The notes beneath the pieces are model-generated. The model worked only from the letters and a program-made list of their open reading frames with translations. It was not told the origin of the DNA and ran no database searches. A stretch of 26,440 nucleotides of DNA. Source: a virus. The first letter of the stretch is position 1. Each line of letters begins with the position of its first letter. The translations under genes were made by a program, and so were the position numbers. Positions 6,924-13,079 of this stretch are shown one piece after another. The stretch covers positions 1 through 26,440 of the IMG/VR virus record IMGVR_UViG_3300035698_001324; one strand, 5' to 3'.

Positions 6924-8078
6924 TTAGTTATCCTCGCTCGGAGTTAATGCTTTGCTTAACGCCACTCGTTCGTCCAACACAATATTATCATCGGCTGTGG
7001 TTGTATTATCATTATTTACGAAAGTATCACGTAATGTCAGACCGTCGCCCGGTGTCATTGACGTTCTTTCCGTATCCTCAATCTTAACCCATCGTGATCC
7101 GCTGTATCTAAATAATCGATTTGGTAAGTAATCCAAGCGAAGGAAATATTCGCCTTCGACGGGGTTACTTGAAAACTCAGTTCCACTAGTTATTGCGTAA
7201 CCATTGGGCGCAAGTCCGTCGCCAGTTAGATAACCGTCAGTCCATCCATTTCCTTGCGGCGTTGTTGCGGATTGTGGAACGCCATTGGGATCAGTATAAT
7301 CTTCTGGTTCACCGGGATTGCCTTCGCTATCACTATCCATAACATAGAACTGTGATGTGTCGTATCCAGATTGTGGAACTTCTGCTTCGGCAGCAGCAAT
7401 AACCGCTGCGTTATTTACCAACTCGGTATTATAAACACTAAGAAGGTCACGTAATGTTTGATCGCCGTTTCCGTCTACATCGGTTCCTTCCTGAATTTGA
7501 TTAAGAATAGCCGAATATTCCTGAGAATCAGTCATTGGTTTTACTTTAATACGCCATAGATGCGGCCACCACGTAGGCGAATACCCTTCCCCTGCACGGC
7601 TTGCATCATCTACAACATAAAACTTTTTTAGGGCAACAGGCACACCATCATTCAAATCCCAATAATCGATTAGATGCGGTAATTCCAAAACGTCACCGGG
7701 CAATATTTTACGTCCGATTCGTTCAACCATATCATTAATATGGAAAGTCAAATAAAGGTTATCGTTTGTGAGAAATGCACCAAATTGTTCATTGCTTAAA
7801 TCATTATCTTGAGTATTATAATGTCCACGTAGTTCATACACATCAGTCTCGTATTTGCGGTCACGATTTTCCAAGAATAATAAATCCTGAATACCGAGAA
7901 TGCCATCGGAAACTGGTTGTGATGGATCACTGGATGAGCCTTGATTATCGGCAGTACCCAATAACTTATGCACGAGCATAGATGTTCCGCCAATGGTAAA
8001 TTGTTCAGAAACCTGACGGTCAATGAAGCGATAATCGTGGTCGTGCTTACCATTTTGCCATAAACTTAAACGAGGCAT
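6924..8078 (-). CDS. Neck protein, gp14-like (putative)
   Basis: This 384-residue protein includes DRKYETDVYELRGHYNTQDN, FLTNDNLYLTFHINDMVERI, GRKILPGDVLELPHLIDYW, KKFYVVDDASRAGEG and WRIKVKPMTDSQEY. The order 'protein synthesis of a hinge strand - GDVLELP/GDLIYFP - KFYVV - LWRIK' resembles gp14 neck proteins of T4-like phages, and its position next to gp15 supports this. Residues ~240-384 carry an appended low-complexity region with an EGEYFLRLDYLPNRLFRY-SGSRW module. ATG 8078 has AAGGAG at good spacing. If not gp14, it is another neck or tail-completion structural protein. Confidence 0.6.
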   Translation of the reverse strand: MPRLSLWQNGKHDHDYRFIDRQVSEQFTIGGTSMLVHKLLGTADNQGSSSDPSQPVSDGILGIQDLLFLENRDRKYETDVYELRGHYNTQDNDLSNEQFGAFLTNDNLYLTFHINDMVERIGRKILPGDVLELPHLIDYWDLNDGVPVALKKFYVVDDASRAGEGYSPTWWPHLWRIKVKPMTDSQEYSAILNQIQEGTDVDGNGDQTLRDLLSVYNTELVNNAAVIAAAEAEVPQSGYDTSQFYVMDSDSEGNPGEPEDYTDPNGVPQSATTPQGNGWTDGYLTGDGLAPNGYAITSGTEFSSNPVEGEYFLRLDYLPNRLFRYSGSRWVKIEDTERTSMTPGDGLTLRDTFVNNDNTTTADDNIVLDERVALSKALTPSEDN

Positions 8079-8097
8079 ATATAATACTCCTTTTAGT

Positions 8098-8113
8098 TAT
8101 TTATCGTAAATAC
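8098..8113. promoter_or_regulatory. Divergent late promoter pair
   Basis: On the minus strand GATAAATA (8105-8098) lies 20 bases before the gp14-like start. On the plus strand CGTAAATAC (8105-8113) lies four bases before ATG 8118. The two motifs abut, so one short region may drive late transcription in both directions. The plus-strand ATG is too close for a Shine-Dalgarno sequence. Confidence 0.5.
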
Positions 8114-8117
8114 ACAT

Positions 8118-8756
8118 ATGACTTTAACTGTTTGTATAGGCAATGGCGAAACTCGTGAAAAATATAACCTTGAGTTACTCAATGGGCATAATACCTACGG
8201 ATGTAACGTTATCGCAAGGGATTGGACACCAAAACACCTTTATGCGTGTGATAAAAAAGTAGTCGAAGAGATAGTTGAGTTGGGAAAGTCAGTTCATACA
8301 AGACCCGAATGGTATTCGAAATTCAATAAATATCCGTTTGTTAAATATTTCCCCGATTTACCACATAGCGGCGACAATCGACGGGATCAGCCAATGCACT
8401 GGGGTTCGGGCGGGTATGCTACATATGCAGCGTGTCAAACACATCCAACACAAATATATATGCTTGGGTTTGATATTTACTCACCGAATGGAAATAACAA
8501 TATATATAAGGGAACTGACCACTATGCTAGTTCAGAAGATACGCCTGTAGACCCTAGTTATTGGATATATCAATTAAACAAACTGCACGAACTTTATAAA
8601 GATATTGAATTTATATATGTATATCCTTCTGACTGGATATGTTTCCCGGCATCGTGGATAACACCTAATGTTACGAGGATGGAAATGAAATACTTTAAAA
8701 TAATAGTTGACAACGTTAGTAGGCATATTAACAACAAAGTCTTTCAAGTTACCTAA
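8118..8756 (+). CDS. Phage Rossmann-like protein of unknown function, copy 2
   Basis: This 212-residue protein is a diverged paralogue of the one at 2056-2622. Shared landmarks are VCIGNGETREKY, NTYGCNVI, LYACDKKVV, WGSGGYATYAACQ and IYMLGFDIYS, followed by a tyrosine-rich C-terminal third. Cyanophage proteins of this type are usually annotated hypothetical. A nucleotide-sugar or pterin-type binding fold is possible from the glycine motif, but no catalytic residue can be named. The ATG lies four bases after a late motif and lacks a ribosome-binding site, so the message may be leaderless. A strong terminator follows. Confidence 0.65.
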   Translation: MTLTVCIGNGETREKYNLELLNGHNTYGCNVIARDWTPKHLYACDKKVVEEIVELGKSVHTRPEWYSKFNKYPFVKYFPDLPHSGDNRRDQPMHWGSGGYATYAACQTHPTQIYMLGFDIYSPNGNNNIYKGTDHYASSEDTPVDPSYWIYQLNKLHELYKDIEFIYVYPSDWICFPASWITPNVTRMEMKYFKIIVDNVSRHINNKVFQVT

Positions 8757-8781
8757 GTAAGTTAAATACAATAATGAGAAA

Positions 8782-8808
8782 GGCGGGGCTTCGGCTCCGT
8801 CTTTTTTT
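8782..8808 (+). terminator. Rho-independent terminator with TTCG loop
   Basis: GGCGGGGC (8782-8789) pairs with GCTCCGTC (8794-8801), with two G-T pairs, around a stable TTCG tetraloop, followed by seven T. It insulates the late gene at 8118 from the sigma70 promoter that begins two bases later. Confidence 0.9.
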
Positions 8809-8809
8809 G

Positions 8810-8838
8810 TTGACATTTTGGTATATGAATGGTATATT
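8810..8838 (+). promoter_or_regulatory. Sigma70-type promoter, TTGACA-N17-TATATT
   Basis: The -35 is TTGACA (8810-8815) and the -10 is TATATT (8833-8838). The ATG of the first small gene is at 8844, five bases after the -10, so transcription would begin at or next to the start codon. Confidence 0.8.
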
Positions 8839-8843
8839 GGTGC

Positions 8844-9047
8844 ATGGATAAAGATAAGCAAAAGTTCTGGGATAATCTACGTGAACCCATTTTTGTACAT
8901 TATGACTGTCATACCTGCATGTGGAGTAATCGTCCTGATTGTGAAGATATTGATGGGACGGGATGTATGGGTTTGGAACATCCCAGAGACAACCCTAACA
9001 ATTTGTGGGAATGGGATGGTAAAACATACGAAGATGGATATGAATAA
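8844..9047 (+). CDS. KQxFW-box / CxxC / WxWDG small protein 1
   Basis: This 67-residue protein begins MDKDKQKFWDNLREP, has CHTC and further cysteines (CED, GCMG) in the middle, and ends LWEWDGKTYEDGYE. Family pattern: [D/K]KQxFWxxL..P, CxxC, two more Cys, WxWDG. The four cysteines could bind zinc. The upstream in-frame GTG at 8829 lies within the promoter, so ATG 8844 is the likely start, giving a leaderless message. Its end overlaps the next gene by 8 bases (ATGAATAA). I recognise no characterised homologue. Confidence 0.75.
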   Translation: MDKDKQKFWDNLREPIFVHYDCHTCMWSNRPDCEDIDGTGCMGLEHPRDNPNNLWEWDGKTYEDGYE

Positions 9048-9186
9048 AGATAAGCAACAGTTTTGGGAAACGTTAACGCAACCTAATAAAAAAGGTTGTT
9101 ACAACTGGATGGATGGATATGAATAAAGATAAGCAACAGTTTTGGGAAACGTTAACGCAACCTAATAAAAAAGGTTGTTACAACTG
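9033..9186 (+). repeat. 75-bp direct repeat, offset 79 bp
   Basis: Bases 9033-9107 and 9112-9186 are identical. They cover the 3' end of one small gene and the start of the next (ATGAATAAAGATAAGC through the codons for GCYNC/W). The duplication created the short intervening reading frame 9040-9126. Confidence 0.9.
9040..9126 (+). CDS. Truncated KQxFW small protein 2 (28 residues)
   Basis: The sequence is MNKDKQQFWETLTQPNKKGC plus YNWMDGYE. The first 23 residues equal the start of the next gene, after which the frame jumps directly to the family's last residues (DGYE), so an internal deletion has removed the cysteine region. It overlaps the preceding and following genes by 8 bases each. It may be a non-functional by-product of tandem duplication that merely keeps translational coupling. 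Confidence 0.5.
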   Translation: MNKDKQQFWETLTQPNKKGCYNWMDGYE

Positions 9187-9319
9187 TGTGTTTAATAAAG
9201 ATGACGAGGATGATTGCAACAACTGGGGTAACACGGCTTGTGAACAAAACCTTGAGGATTGGAAATGGGATGGTGAAACATATGACGATGGATATGAATG
9301 GCAGCGTCCTCGAACATAA
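9119..9319 (+). CDS. KQxFW-box / CxxC / WxWDG small protein 3
   Basis: This 66-residue protein begins MNKDKQQFWETLTQPNKKGC. It has cysteines in CYNC, DDC and TAC, an acidic centre (KDDEDD), and ends with DWKWDGETYDDGYEWQRPRT. It is a good full-length family reference. An in-frame ATG at 9113 exists, but ATG 9119 matches the other members and gives the 8-base overlap with the previous stop. The four cysteines (CxxC, C, C) fit a small zinc-binding fold; function unknown. Confidence 0.75.
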   Translation: MNKDKQQFWETLTQPNKKGCYNCVFNKDDEDDCNNWGNTACEQNLEDWKWDGETYDDGYEWQRPRT

Positions 9320-9339
9320 AACATGTTCAGGATTGCGAC

Positions 9340-9469
9340 ATCAAAGATTATACCGCCGAGATTTAGGTGCTGCTGTGAAATCACCCGAGTCAACAGGAGT
9401 TTACTCATTGCGTATAATAGCAAGCAACGTCAGGTCGAGTTAGAAATGGAGATTAATCGTCGTGGATAA
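9340..9469 (+). pseudogene. Degenerate copy of the 38-residue gene
   Basis: This stretch matches bases 9722-9826 closely. It lacks one base (ACCGCCGAG for ACCGACCGAG) and carries an insertion of about 26 bases after AAATCACC, so the frame is broken. The last 57 bases (9413-9469) are identical to 9770-9826. Its former stop (TAA 9467-9469) overlaps the GTG start of the next small gene by 8 bases. Confidence 0.75.
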
Positions 9470-9692
9470 CGATAAGCAAAAGTTTTGGGATGATTTAAAA
9501 GCGCCACCCCCGTATGAGCGTAGTTGTTGGAACTGTGCGCACGGAATGCGTGAAACCGATTTAAATGGCTTCCTAGTAATGGGCGGGTGTGCTGTTACTG
9601 CATTGAGATTTTGTAAACGGAGTGTATATAACAACTATAGCTTCGGCGATAAATGGGTTTTGCTTAAAAAAGAGGTTGACAGAAACGCATAA
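9462..9692 (+). CDS. KQxFW-box / CxxC small protein 4, GTG start
   Basis: This 76-residue protein begins (GTG)DNDKQKFWDDLKAPPPYERS, with CWNC and two later cysteines (GGCAV, RFCKR). The C-terminus differs from the family: instead of WxWDG it ends FGDKWVLLKKEVDRNA. GTG 9462 is supported by ATGGAG upstream and by the N-terminal box starting immediately. The 3' end overlaps the -35 of the next promoter. The changed C-terminus suggests fusion or replacement by recombination at the repeat boundary. Confidence 0.65.
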   Translation: MDNDKQKFWDDLKAPPPYERSCWNCAHGMRETDLNGFLVMGGCAVTALRFCKRSVYNNYSFGDKWVLLKKEVDRNA

Positions 9693-9703
9693 TAATGTAT
9701 AAT
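9676..9703 (+). promoter_or_regulatory. Sigma70 consensus promoter, TTGACA-N16-TATAAT
   Basis: Both hexamers are perfect (9676-9681 and 9698-9703). ATG 9710 starts six bases after the -10, again predicting a leaderless transcript. The -35 lies within the last codons of the preceding gene. Confidence 0.85.
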
Positions 9704-9709
9704 ACTTTT

Positions 9710-9826
9710 ATGAAACACAGAATCAAAGATTATACCGACCGAGATTTAGCTGCTGCTGTGAAATCACCATATAATAGCAAGCAACGTCAGGTCGAGTTAG
9801 AAATGGAGATTAATCGTCGTGGATAA
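9710..9826 (+). CDS. 38-residue basic/charged protein
   Basis: The product is MKHRIKDYTDRDLAAAVKSP followed by YNSKQRQVELEMEINRRG. It is highly charged and predicted helical. The strong consensus promoter that ends six bases before the ATG, and the existence of a second (broken) copy at 9340-9469, argue that it is a real gene rather than chance. No Shine-Dalgarno sequence is present. The composition could suit a small nucleic-acid- or protein-binding helix, but no function can be assigned. Confidence 0.65.
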   Translation: MKHRIKDYTDRDLAAAVKSPYNSKQRQVELEMEINRRG

Positions 9827-9886
9827 AGGAAATATTATGCGTATCAAACCTTCGTGAAAAAAGTGAAGAGGGTAACTGATGGATAA
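9819..9886 (+). other. Two tiny overlapping frames (12 and 10 codons)
   Basis: GTG 9819 opens MDKGNIMRIKPS (stop 9855-9857), overlapping the 38-residue gene by 8 bases. GTG 9854 opens MKKVKRVTDG (stop 9884-9886), overlapping it by 4 bases and the next gene by 8. The chained overlaps mirror those of the neighbours. These may be remnants of deleted family members or carriers of coupled ribosomes; they may not encode useful products. Confidence 0.3.
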
Positions 9887-10076
9887 CGATAGGCAAAAGT
9901 TTTGGGATAACCTAACTATTCCACCAGATGCAAGGGACGACTGTAGATATTGTGTTAGGGAAAAAATGTTTTCGGATGCGTATGATTGCATTTTTTACAG
10001 AACATACTGCGCATCGTGTATGAATGGTATCGAAGACCATTGGGAATGGAACGGAAAGTTCAAAGTCGATGAATGA
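9879..10076 (+). CDS. KQxFW-box / CxxC / WxWDG small protein 5
   Basis: This 65-residue protein begins MDNDRQKFWDNLTIPPDARD, has CRYC, YDC and CASC in the centre, and ends HWEWNGKFKVDE, where WxWNG replaces WxWDG. GAAGAGGG lies a few bases upstream of ATG 9879, giving it a clear ribosome-binding site. It overlaps the next member by 8 bases (ATGAATGA). Five cysteines, of which CxxC and CxxC could coordinate a metal. Confidence 0.75.
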   Translation: MDNDRQKFWDNLTIPPDARDDCRYCVREKMFSDAYDCIFYRTYCASCMNGIEDHWEWNGKFKVDE

Positions 10077-10290
10077 AAAAGAAGCCTTTTGGAATGCACT
10101 GAGACAACCCGCGGTGAAAGGGTGTTGTAACTGTAAGTTTAATAAAAACGATGAAAATGATTGTATTAAATGGACCAGTATAGCTTGCGCATAAGAGAAA
10201 CCATCACATCGGTATACCCTACCCGATTGGGAATGGGATGGAGAAACATTTGTCGATGAATATGATAATATCATTGACACGATAAAATAA
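10069..10290 (+). pseudogene. KQxFW small protein 6 with in-frame TAA
   Basis: ATG 10069 begins MNEKEAFWNALRQPAVKGCC and follows the protein at 9119 closely (CNCKFNKNDENDC, SIACA), then meets TAA at 10192-10194 after 41 residues. The same frame continues EKPSHRYTLPDWEWDGETFV and ends at TAA 10288-10290, so the conserved WEWDGET C-terminus is intact and in frame beyond a single stop codon. A nonsense mutation in a recent copy is simplest; readthrough is possible. The truncated product would still keep all four cysteines. Confidence 0.65.
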
Positions 10291-10301
10291 TCTGCTATAA
10301 T
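10274..10301 (+). promoter_or_regulatory. Sigma70 consensus promoter, TTGACA-N16-TATAAT
   Basis: Perfect hexamers at 10274-10279 and 10296-10301 with a 16-base spacer. ATG 10309 lies seven bases after the -10. The in-frame ATG at 10300 overlaps the -10 itself and so cannot be in the transcript. Confidence 0.85.
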
Positions 10302-10308
10302 GCAAACT

Positions 10309-10896
10309 ATGGATATAGTAGAACAAAAACTTCGCGACCGACATCTTCAACCTGACCGCTATCATGTGTCGTGGGATGATGAAGTTGCGACTTTTCTATT
10401 GTTCAATCTATCGGGACAAATCATTGGATATCAAAACTATCGGTGGGATGCTGACAAACAGCAAGACAATGACCCGAGAATGTCCCGATATTACAAACAT
10501 GTTCCGAAAGCTTCACGTTTAGAAGTATCCACGCCTGATGATTGTACAACATATCCGTGGGTGAAACGCCGTGAAAAAATGCAGCCGTTAGCAGTTTGGG
10601 GTTTAGAGACTTATAACTACCGTAAAGACGTTTTATTTGTAGTTGAGGGGGTATTTGACGCCACAAGGCTACATCACCTCTCCTTGCCCTGCGTAGCGGC
10701 TCTCAGCAACGATCCTAAGAAGCTTCTACCTTGGTTAAAGGCTTGTGGACGCCATACAATAATGATTTGTGATGGTGATAAGGCTGGTCGTAAGTTAGCC
10801 AAGCTTGGCAATGAATCGGTGATATTGCCTGATGGAAAAGACCTTGGTGATATGACTGATGCAGAAGTCGAAAAGGTAGTAGAAAAATGGATGTAG
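10309..10896 (+). CDS. TOPRIM-domain protein (primase-related)
   Basis: This 195-residue protein has a TOPRIM signature in its second half: LFVVEGVFDATRL (around residues 110-122; catalytic-type glutamate plus glycine) and MICDGDKAGRKLA (around 151-163; DxD metal motif). The spacing is typical of TOPRIM domains of DnaG-type primases and small phage TOPRIM proteins. The N-terminal half (YHVSWDDEVATFLLFNLSG, IIGYQNYRW) resembles the region that precedes TOPRIM in phage primase-helicases. There is no helicase domain or zinc finger, so it is a stand-alone protein; synthesis of primers is plausible but unproven. ATG 10309 is chosen on promoter grounds, with a probably leaderless message. The unknown gene at 10900 follows after 3 bases. 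Confidence 0.8.
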   Translation: MDIVEQKLRDRHLQPDRYHVSWDDEVATFLLFNLSGQIIGYQNYRWDADKQQDNDPRMSRYYKHVPKASRLEVSTPDDCTTYPWVKRREKMQPLAVWGLETYNYRKDVLFVVEGVFDATRLHHLSLPCVAALSNDPKKLLPWLKACGRHTIMICDGDKAGRKLAKLGNESVILPDGKDLGDMTDAEVEKVVEKWM

Positions 10897-10899
10897 ATA

Positions 10900-11298
10900 A
10901 TGTATGAAACATATGAAAAATGCAAGTTTGCGATGGCGTTAAAAGGCAATATACCGCCCGTCTGTCTTGGGCTTGGCGAAACCAGTTTGGATTCTTCGAT
11001 GCGGAACTATTATGAACTTGGATTATCGCCGGGCGGAATGCTTACTAAACTATTATCCAATGATGTTTTTGGTGCTTGGGATAGTTGCCATCCAAATCTA
11101 AAAGGTGAGCTTGGCTTGGCTACCGACCGTATACGAGCATACATACCCCGATATTGTTATGGCGATCCAGATACAGTTCAACGATGGATTGATATGGGCG
11201 GCATCGAAGGATGGCAAGATGCTGGAAACGATTGGGAATGTCCATGGACTATGCATACCCGTGAATGGTCCAAATACTATATAGATAGACAGTTTTGA
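10900..11298 (+). CDS. Hypothetical protein downstream of TOPRIM gene
   Basis: This 132-residue protein starts MYETYEKCKFAMALKGNIPP three bases after the TOPRIM stop and is probably in the same transcript. It is rich in W, Y, G and D, with no transmembrane segment or recognisable motif. The centre reads LGLSPGGMLTKLLSNDVFGA and the end is tryptophan-rich (WECPWTMHTREWSKYYI). No clear ribosome-binding site precedes it, which fits translational coupling. I do not recognise the family. Confidence 0.6.
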   Translation: MYETYEKCKFAMALKGNIPPVCLGLGETSLDSSMRNYYELGLSPGGMLTKLLSNDVFGAWDSCHPNLKGELGLATDRIRAYIPRYCYGDPDTVQRWIDMGGIEGWQDAGNDWECPWTMHTREWSKYYIDRQF

Positions 11299-11312
11299 TT
11301 AAAAAATAGGTA

Positions 11313-11340
11313 TTGACAATGCTTTTTATTATAGTATACT
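11313..11340 (+). promoter_or_regulatory. Sigma70 promoter, TTGACA-N16-TATACT
   Basis: TTGACA at 11313-11318 and TATACT at 11335-11340. Unlike the three promoters before it, this one has an ordinary leader of about 20 bases with AAGGA before ATG 11368. Confidence 0.8.
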
Positions 11341-11367
11341 ATATACTACACAAAAGGATATATTATT

Positions 11368-12531
11368 ATGGCTAAATCAGCGTTATTAAAAACAAAAAGA
11401 AAGAACAAGGCTATCCGTTCGCCAAAGTTCGTTGATACAAAGTATCTCGGATTTGAACCGGAATGGGAAGGTGCTGATGAATGGGATGCTATTAAAATCG
11501 ATAGGCAGAAGGTTTATGGATACAACTGGTATAACTATTTCCACGATATATCCGACCTTAAAAAGAATCTTCACGACTGGATGCAACGGGAAAAGTATTC
11601 AGTTACTGATATTAAACTGGTTAAGTCTTGTCCTGATACTAAACTTAGCACAGCCACGGTCGCATTAGCCACGATGCTTATGCGTGGAATGCCCGATACT
11701 GAAAGCGACTGGTTGCGTGACCGTATTGCCACGCTTATCGAACATGGCAAAACCGTAAAGGAAGTAAAGAAAAAGGTTGAAAAGAAAAAAGGATATCAGC
11801 CAACGATTCAAGAACGTATGCGTGAACAGTTATCCAATATCATTGGTGAAATGGACGAATGGGAAGATGGCGTAAGTAACGACCTCAAGTTCGCCGCACC
11901 CGATGTCATTGGCTGGCTGAAATCTAATGAGATTGCACAAGTGCATATTGCCAAGATTGTTGAATATTACACACCAAAACTCGAAGAAATCAAATCATTG
12001 AATAGTAAGAATGTTGCCGATGATTTAAAAGAAGGATATTCACATCTAACCAAATCAGACATAACCCGCATCATCAAGTTTTATGAAAATATTATTGATG
12101 GGCTTGGTGTTTATCATAAGTTCAAACAAGTTAATCGAAAGGTTCGCACAAAGAAAGCGCCTACCGCAGCCAAACTTGTGGCAAAACTAAAATATAAGAA
12201 GGAAGATAAAGACAATAAACTTGTCAGTATCAAGCCATCCGATATCGTGGGTTCTACTGTTCTGTGGGTTTTCAATACAAAGACACGTAAGCTTGGTATT
12301 TATAAAGCTGACCCAAATGCTGGACAACTTAGCGTAAAAGGTTCAACTATTATTGGATTTGATGAAAATGTAAGTGTTGCAAAGACACTACGTAAGCCAG
12401 CAGACCAGTTAAAGGAGTTCAGCAAGGCTGGTAAAGTTAAACTTCGCACATTCCTTAGTGATATTAAGGCTGTTGAAATAAAGTTGACAGGACGCATTAA
12501 CGCCGACACTATCTTATTATCAACATATTAG
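11368..12531 (+). CDS. Hypothetical lysine-rich T4-like phage protein
   Basis: This 387-residue protein begins MAKSALLKTKRKNKAIRSPK. It is rich in K and E, with a likely coiled or helical central part (VKEVKKKVEKKKGYQPTIQE, IGEMDEWEDGV, IVEYYTPKLEEIKSLNS) and a more compact C-terminal third (IVGSTVLWVFNTKTRKLGIY, GSTIIGFDENVSVAKTLRKP). Similar hypothetical proteins occur in marine T4-like phages, often near early or replication genes; function is unknown. The strong sigma70 promoter suggests early expression. AAGGA precedes the ATG. Confidence 0.7.
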   Translation: MAKSALLKTKRKNKAIRSPKFVDTKYLGFEPEWEGADEWDAIKIDRQKVYGYNWYNYFHDISDLKKNLHDWMQREKYSVTDIKLVKSCPDTKLSTATVALATMLMRGMPDTESDWLRDRIATLIEHGKTVKEVKKKVEKKKGYQPTIQERMREQLSNIIGEMDEWEDGVSNDLKFAAPDVIGWLKSNEIAQVHIAKIVEYYTPKLEEIKSLNSKNVADDLKEGYSHLTKSDITRIIKFYENIIDGLGVYHKFKQVNRKVRTKKAPTAAKLVAKLKYKKEDKDNKLVSIKPSDIVGSTVLWVFNTKTRKLGIYKADPNAGQLSVKGSTIIGFDENVSVAKTLRKPADQLKEFSKAGKVKLRTFLSDIKAVEIKLTGRINADTILLSTY

Positions 12532-12540
12532 GATAAACAC

Positions 12541-12753
12541 ATGGATAAGCAAAAGTTTTGGGAAGCATTAGCAGCACCATCCATACAACATTGTAATAAC
12601 TGCGTTCATGGTAAACCTCACGGCGAATGGTGCAAATCCGATTTCTTTGGTACGATACTGGATTCAGTATGCGAATGTCATGCCAAACCCCGAGGGGAAA
12701 TCCATGGTTCGGAAAGAAACCACCATTGGCAATGGGATGGAAAACATGAATAA
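12541..12753 (+). CDS. KQxFW-box / CxxC / WxWDG small protein 7
   Basis: This 70-residue protein begins MDKQKFWEALAAPSIQHCNN, with cysteines at CNNC, EWC and CEC, and ends HHWQWDGKHE. It follows the 387-residue gene after nine bases, with AGGA upstream, and is probably cotranscribed. Its end overlaps the next copy by 8 bases. The central part contains several His (HGKPHGE, CHAKP), which could add metal ligands. Function unknown. Confidence 0.75.
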   Translation: MDKQKFWEALAAPSIQHCNNCVHGKPHGEWCKSDFFGTILDSVCECHAKPRGEIHGSERNHHWQWDGKHE

Positions 12754-12791
12754 GCAAAAGTTTTGGGAAGCATTAGCAGCACCATCCATAC
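12545..12791 (+). repeat. 42-bp direct repeat from gene duplication
   Basis: Bases 12545-12586 and 12750-12791 are identical and encode the KQKFWEALAAPSI box of two adjacent small genes. The 3' parts of the two genes (codons for GSERN-HWQWDG) are also nearly identical, marking a recent tandem duplication. Confidence 0.85.
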
Positions 12792-12874
12792 GTGGATGCC
12801 ATGGTGTCCGCCGTTCTGACATAGATGGTTCAGAAAGAAACCCCCATTGGCAATGGGATGGTGAAAATGACTAA
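12746..12874 (+). CDS. KQxFW small protein 8, cysteine region deleted
   Basis: This 42-residue protein begins MNKQKFWEALAAPSIRGCHG and ends HWQWDGEND. Compared with the previous copy it has lost about 28 residues, including three of the four cysteines, so the presumed metal site cannot form. It overlaps both neighbours by 8 bases. It may be a decaying copy, or the two end boxes may matter more than the cysteines. Confidence 0.6.
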   Translation: MNKQKFWEALAAPSIRGCHGVRRSDIDGSERNPHWQWDGEND

Positions 12875-13079
12875 GGAAGAGTTTTGGCAAAACCTTAAAG
12901 ACCCACTTCCATCGGATCGCATATGCGGTAACTGTAAATGGGATGAAACTTTGCATATTATCGGGAGGGATGCGGACTACAATGATCTTGACGTGTGCGA
13001 TAGATGCACTAGATTTATAGTGATGATTAATCAGGAAGATTGCTATAATAGATGGGAATGGGATGGTGAAAATGACTAA
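12867..13079 (+). CDS. KQxFW-type / CxxC / WxWDG small protein 9
   Basis: This 70-residue protein begins MTKEEFWQNLKDPLPSDRIC, with CGNC, CDRC and a fifth cysteine, and ends RWEWDGEND. The box is KEEFWxxL rather than KQxFW. It is one of the best preserved full-length copies, with two CxxC pairs that suit zinc coordination. It overlaps the preceding and following genes by 8 bases (ATGACTAA). Function unknown. Confidence 0.75.
   Translation: MTKEEFWQNLKDPLPSDRICGNCKWDETLHIIGRDADYNDLDVCDRCTRFIVMINQEDCYNRWEWDGEND

Noticed and set aside
8818-8843. Upstream extension of the first small gene from a GTG at 8829
   Set aside because: The extension lies in the promoter and adds residues not found in any other family member.
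10300-10302. ATG 10300 as start of the TOPRIM gene
   Set aside because: This ATG overlaps the -10 hexamer of a consensus promoter and would not be transcribed; ATG 10309 fits.
12484-12512. Possible sigma70 promoter TTGACA-N17-CACTAT before the gene at 12541
   Set aside because: The -35 is perfect but the -10 matches only three of six bases, and it lies inside a coding sequence; cotranscription with the preceding gene is enough.
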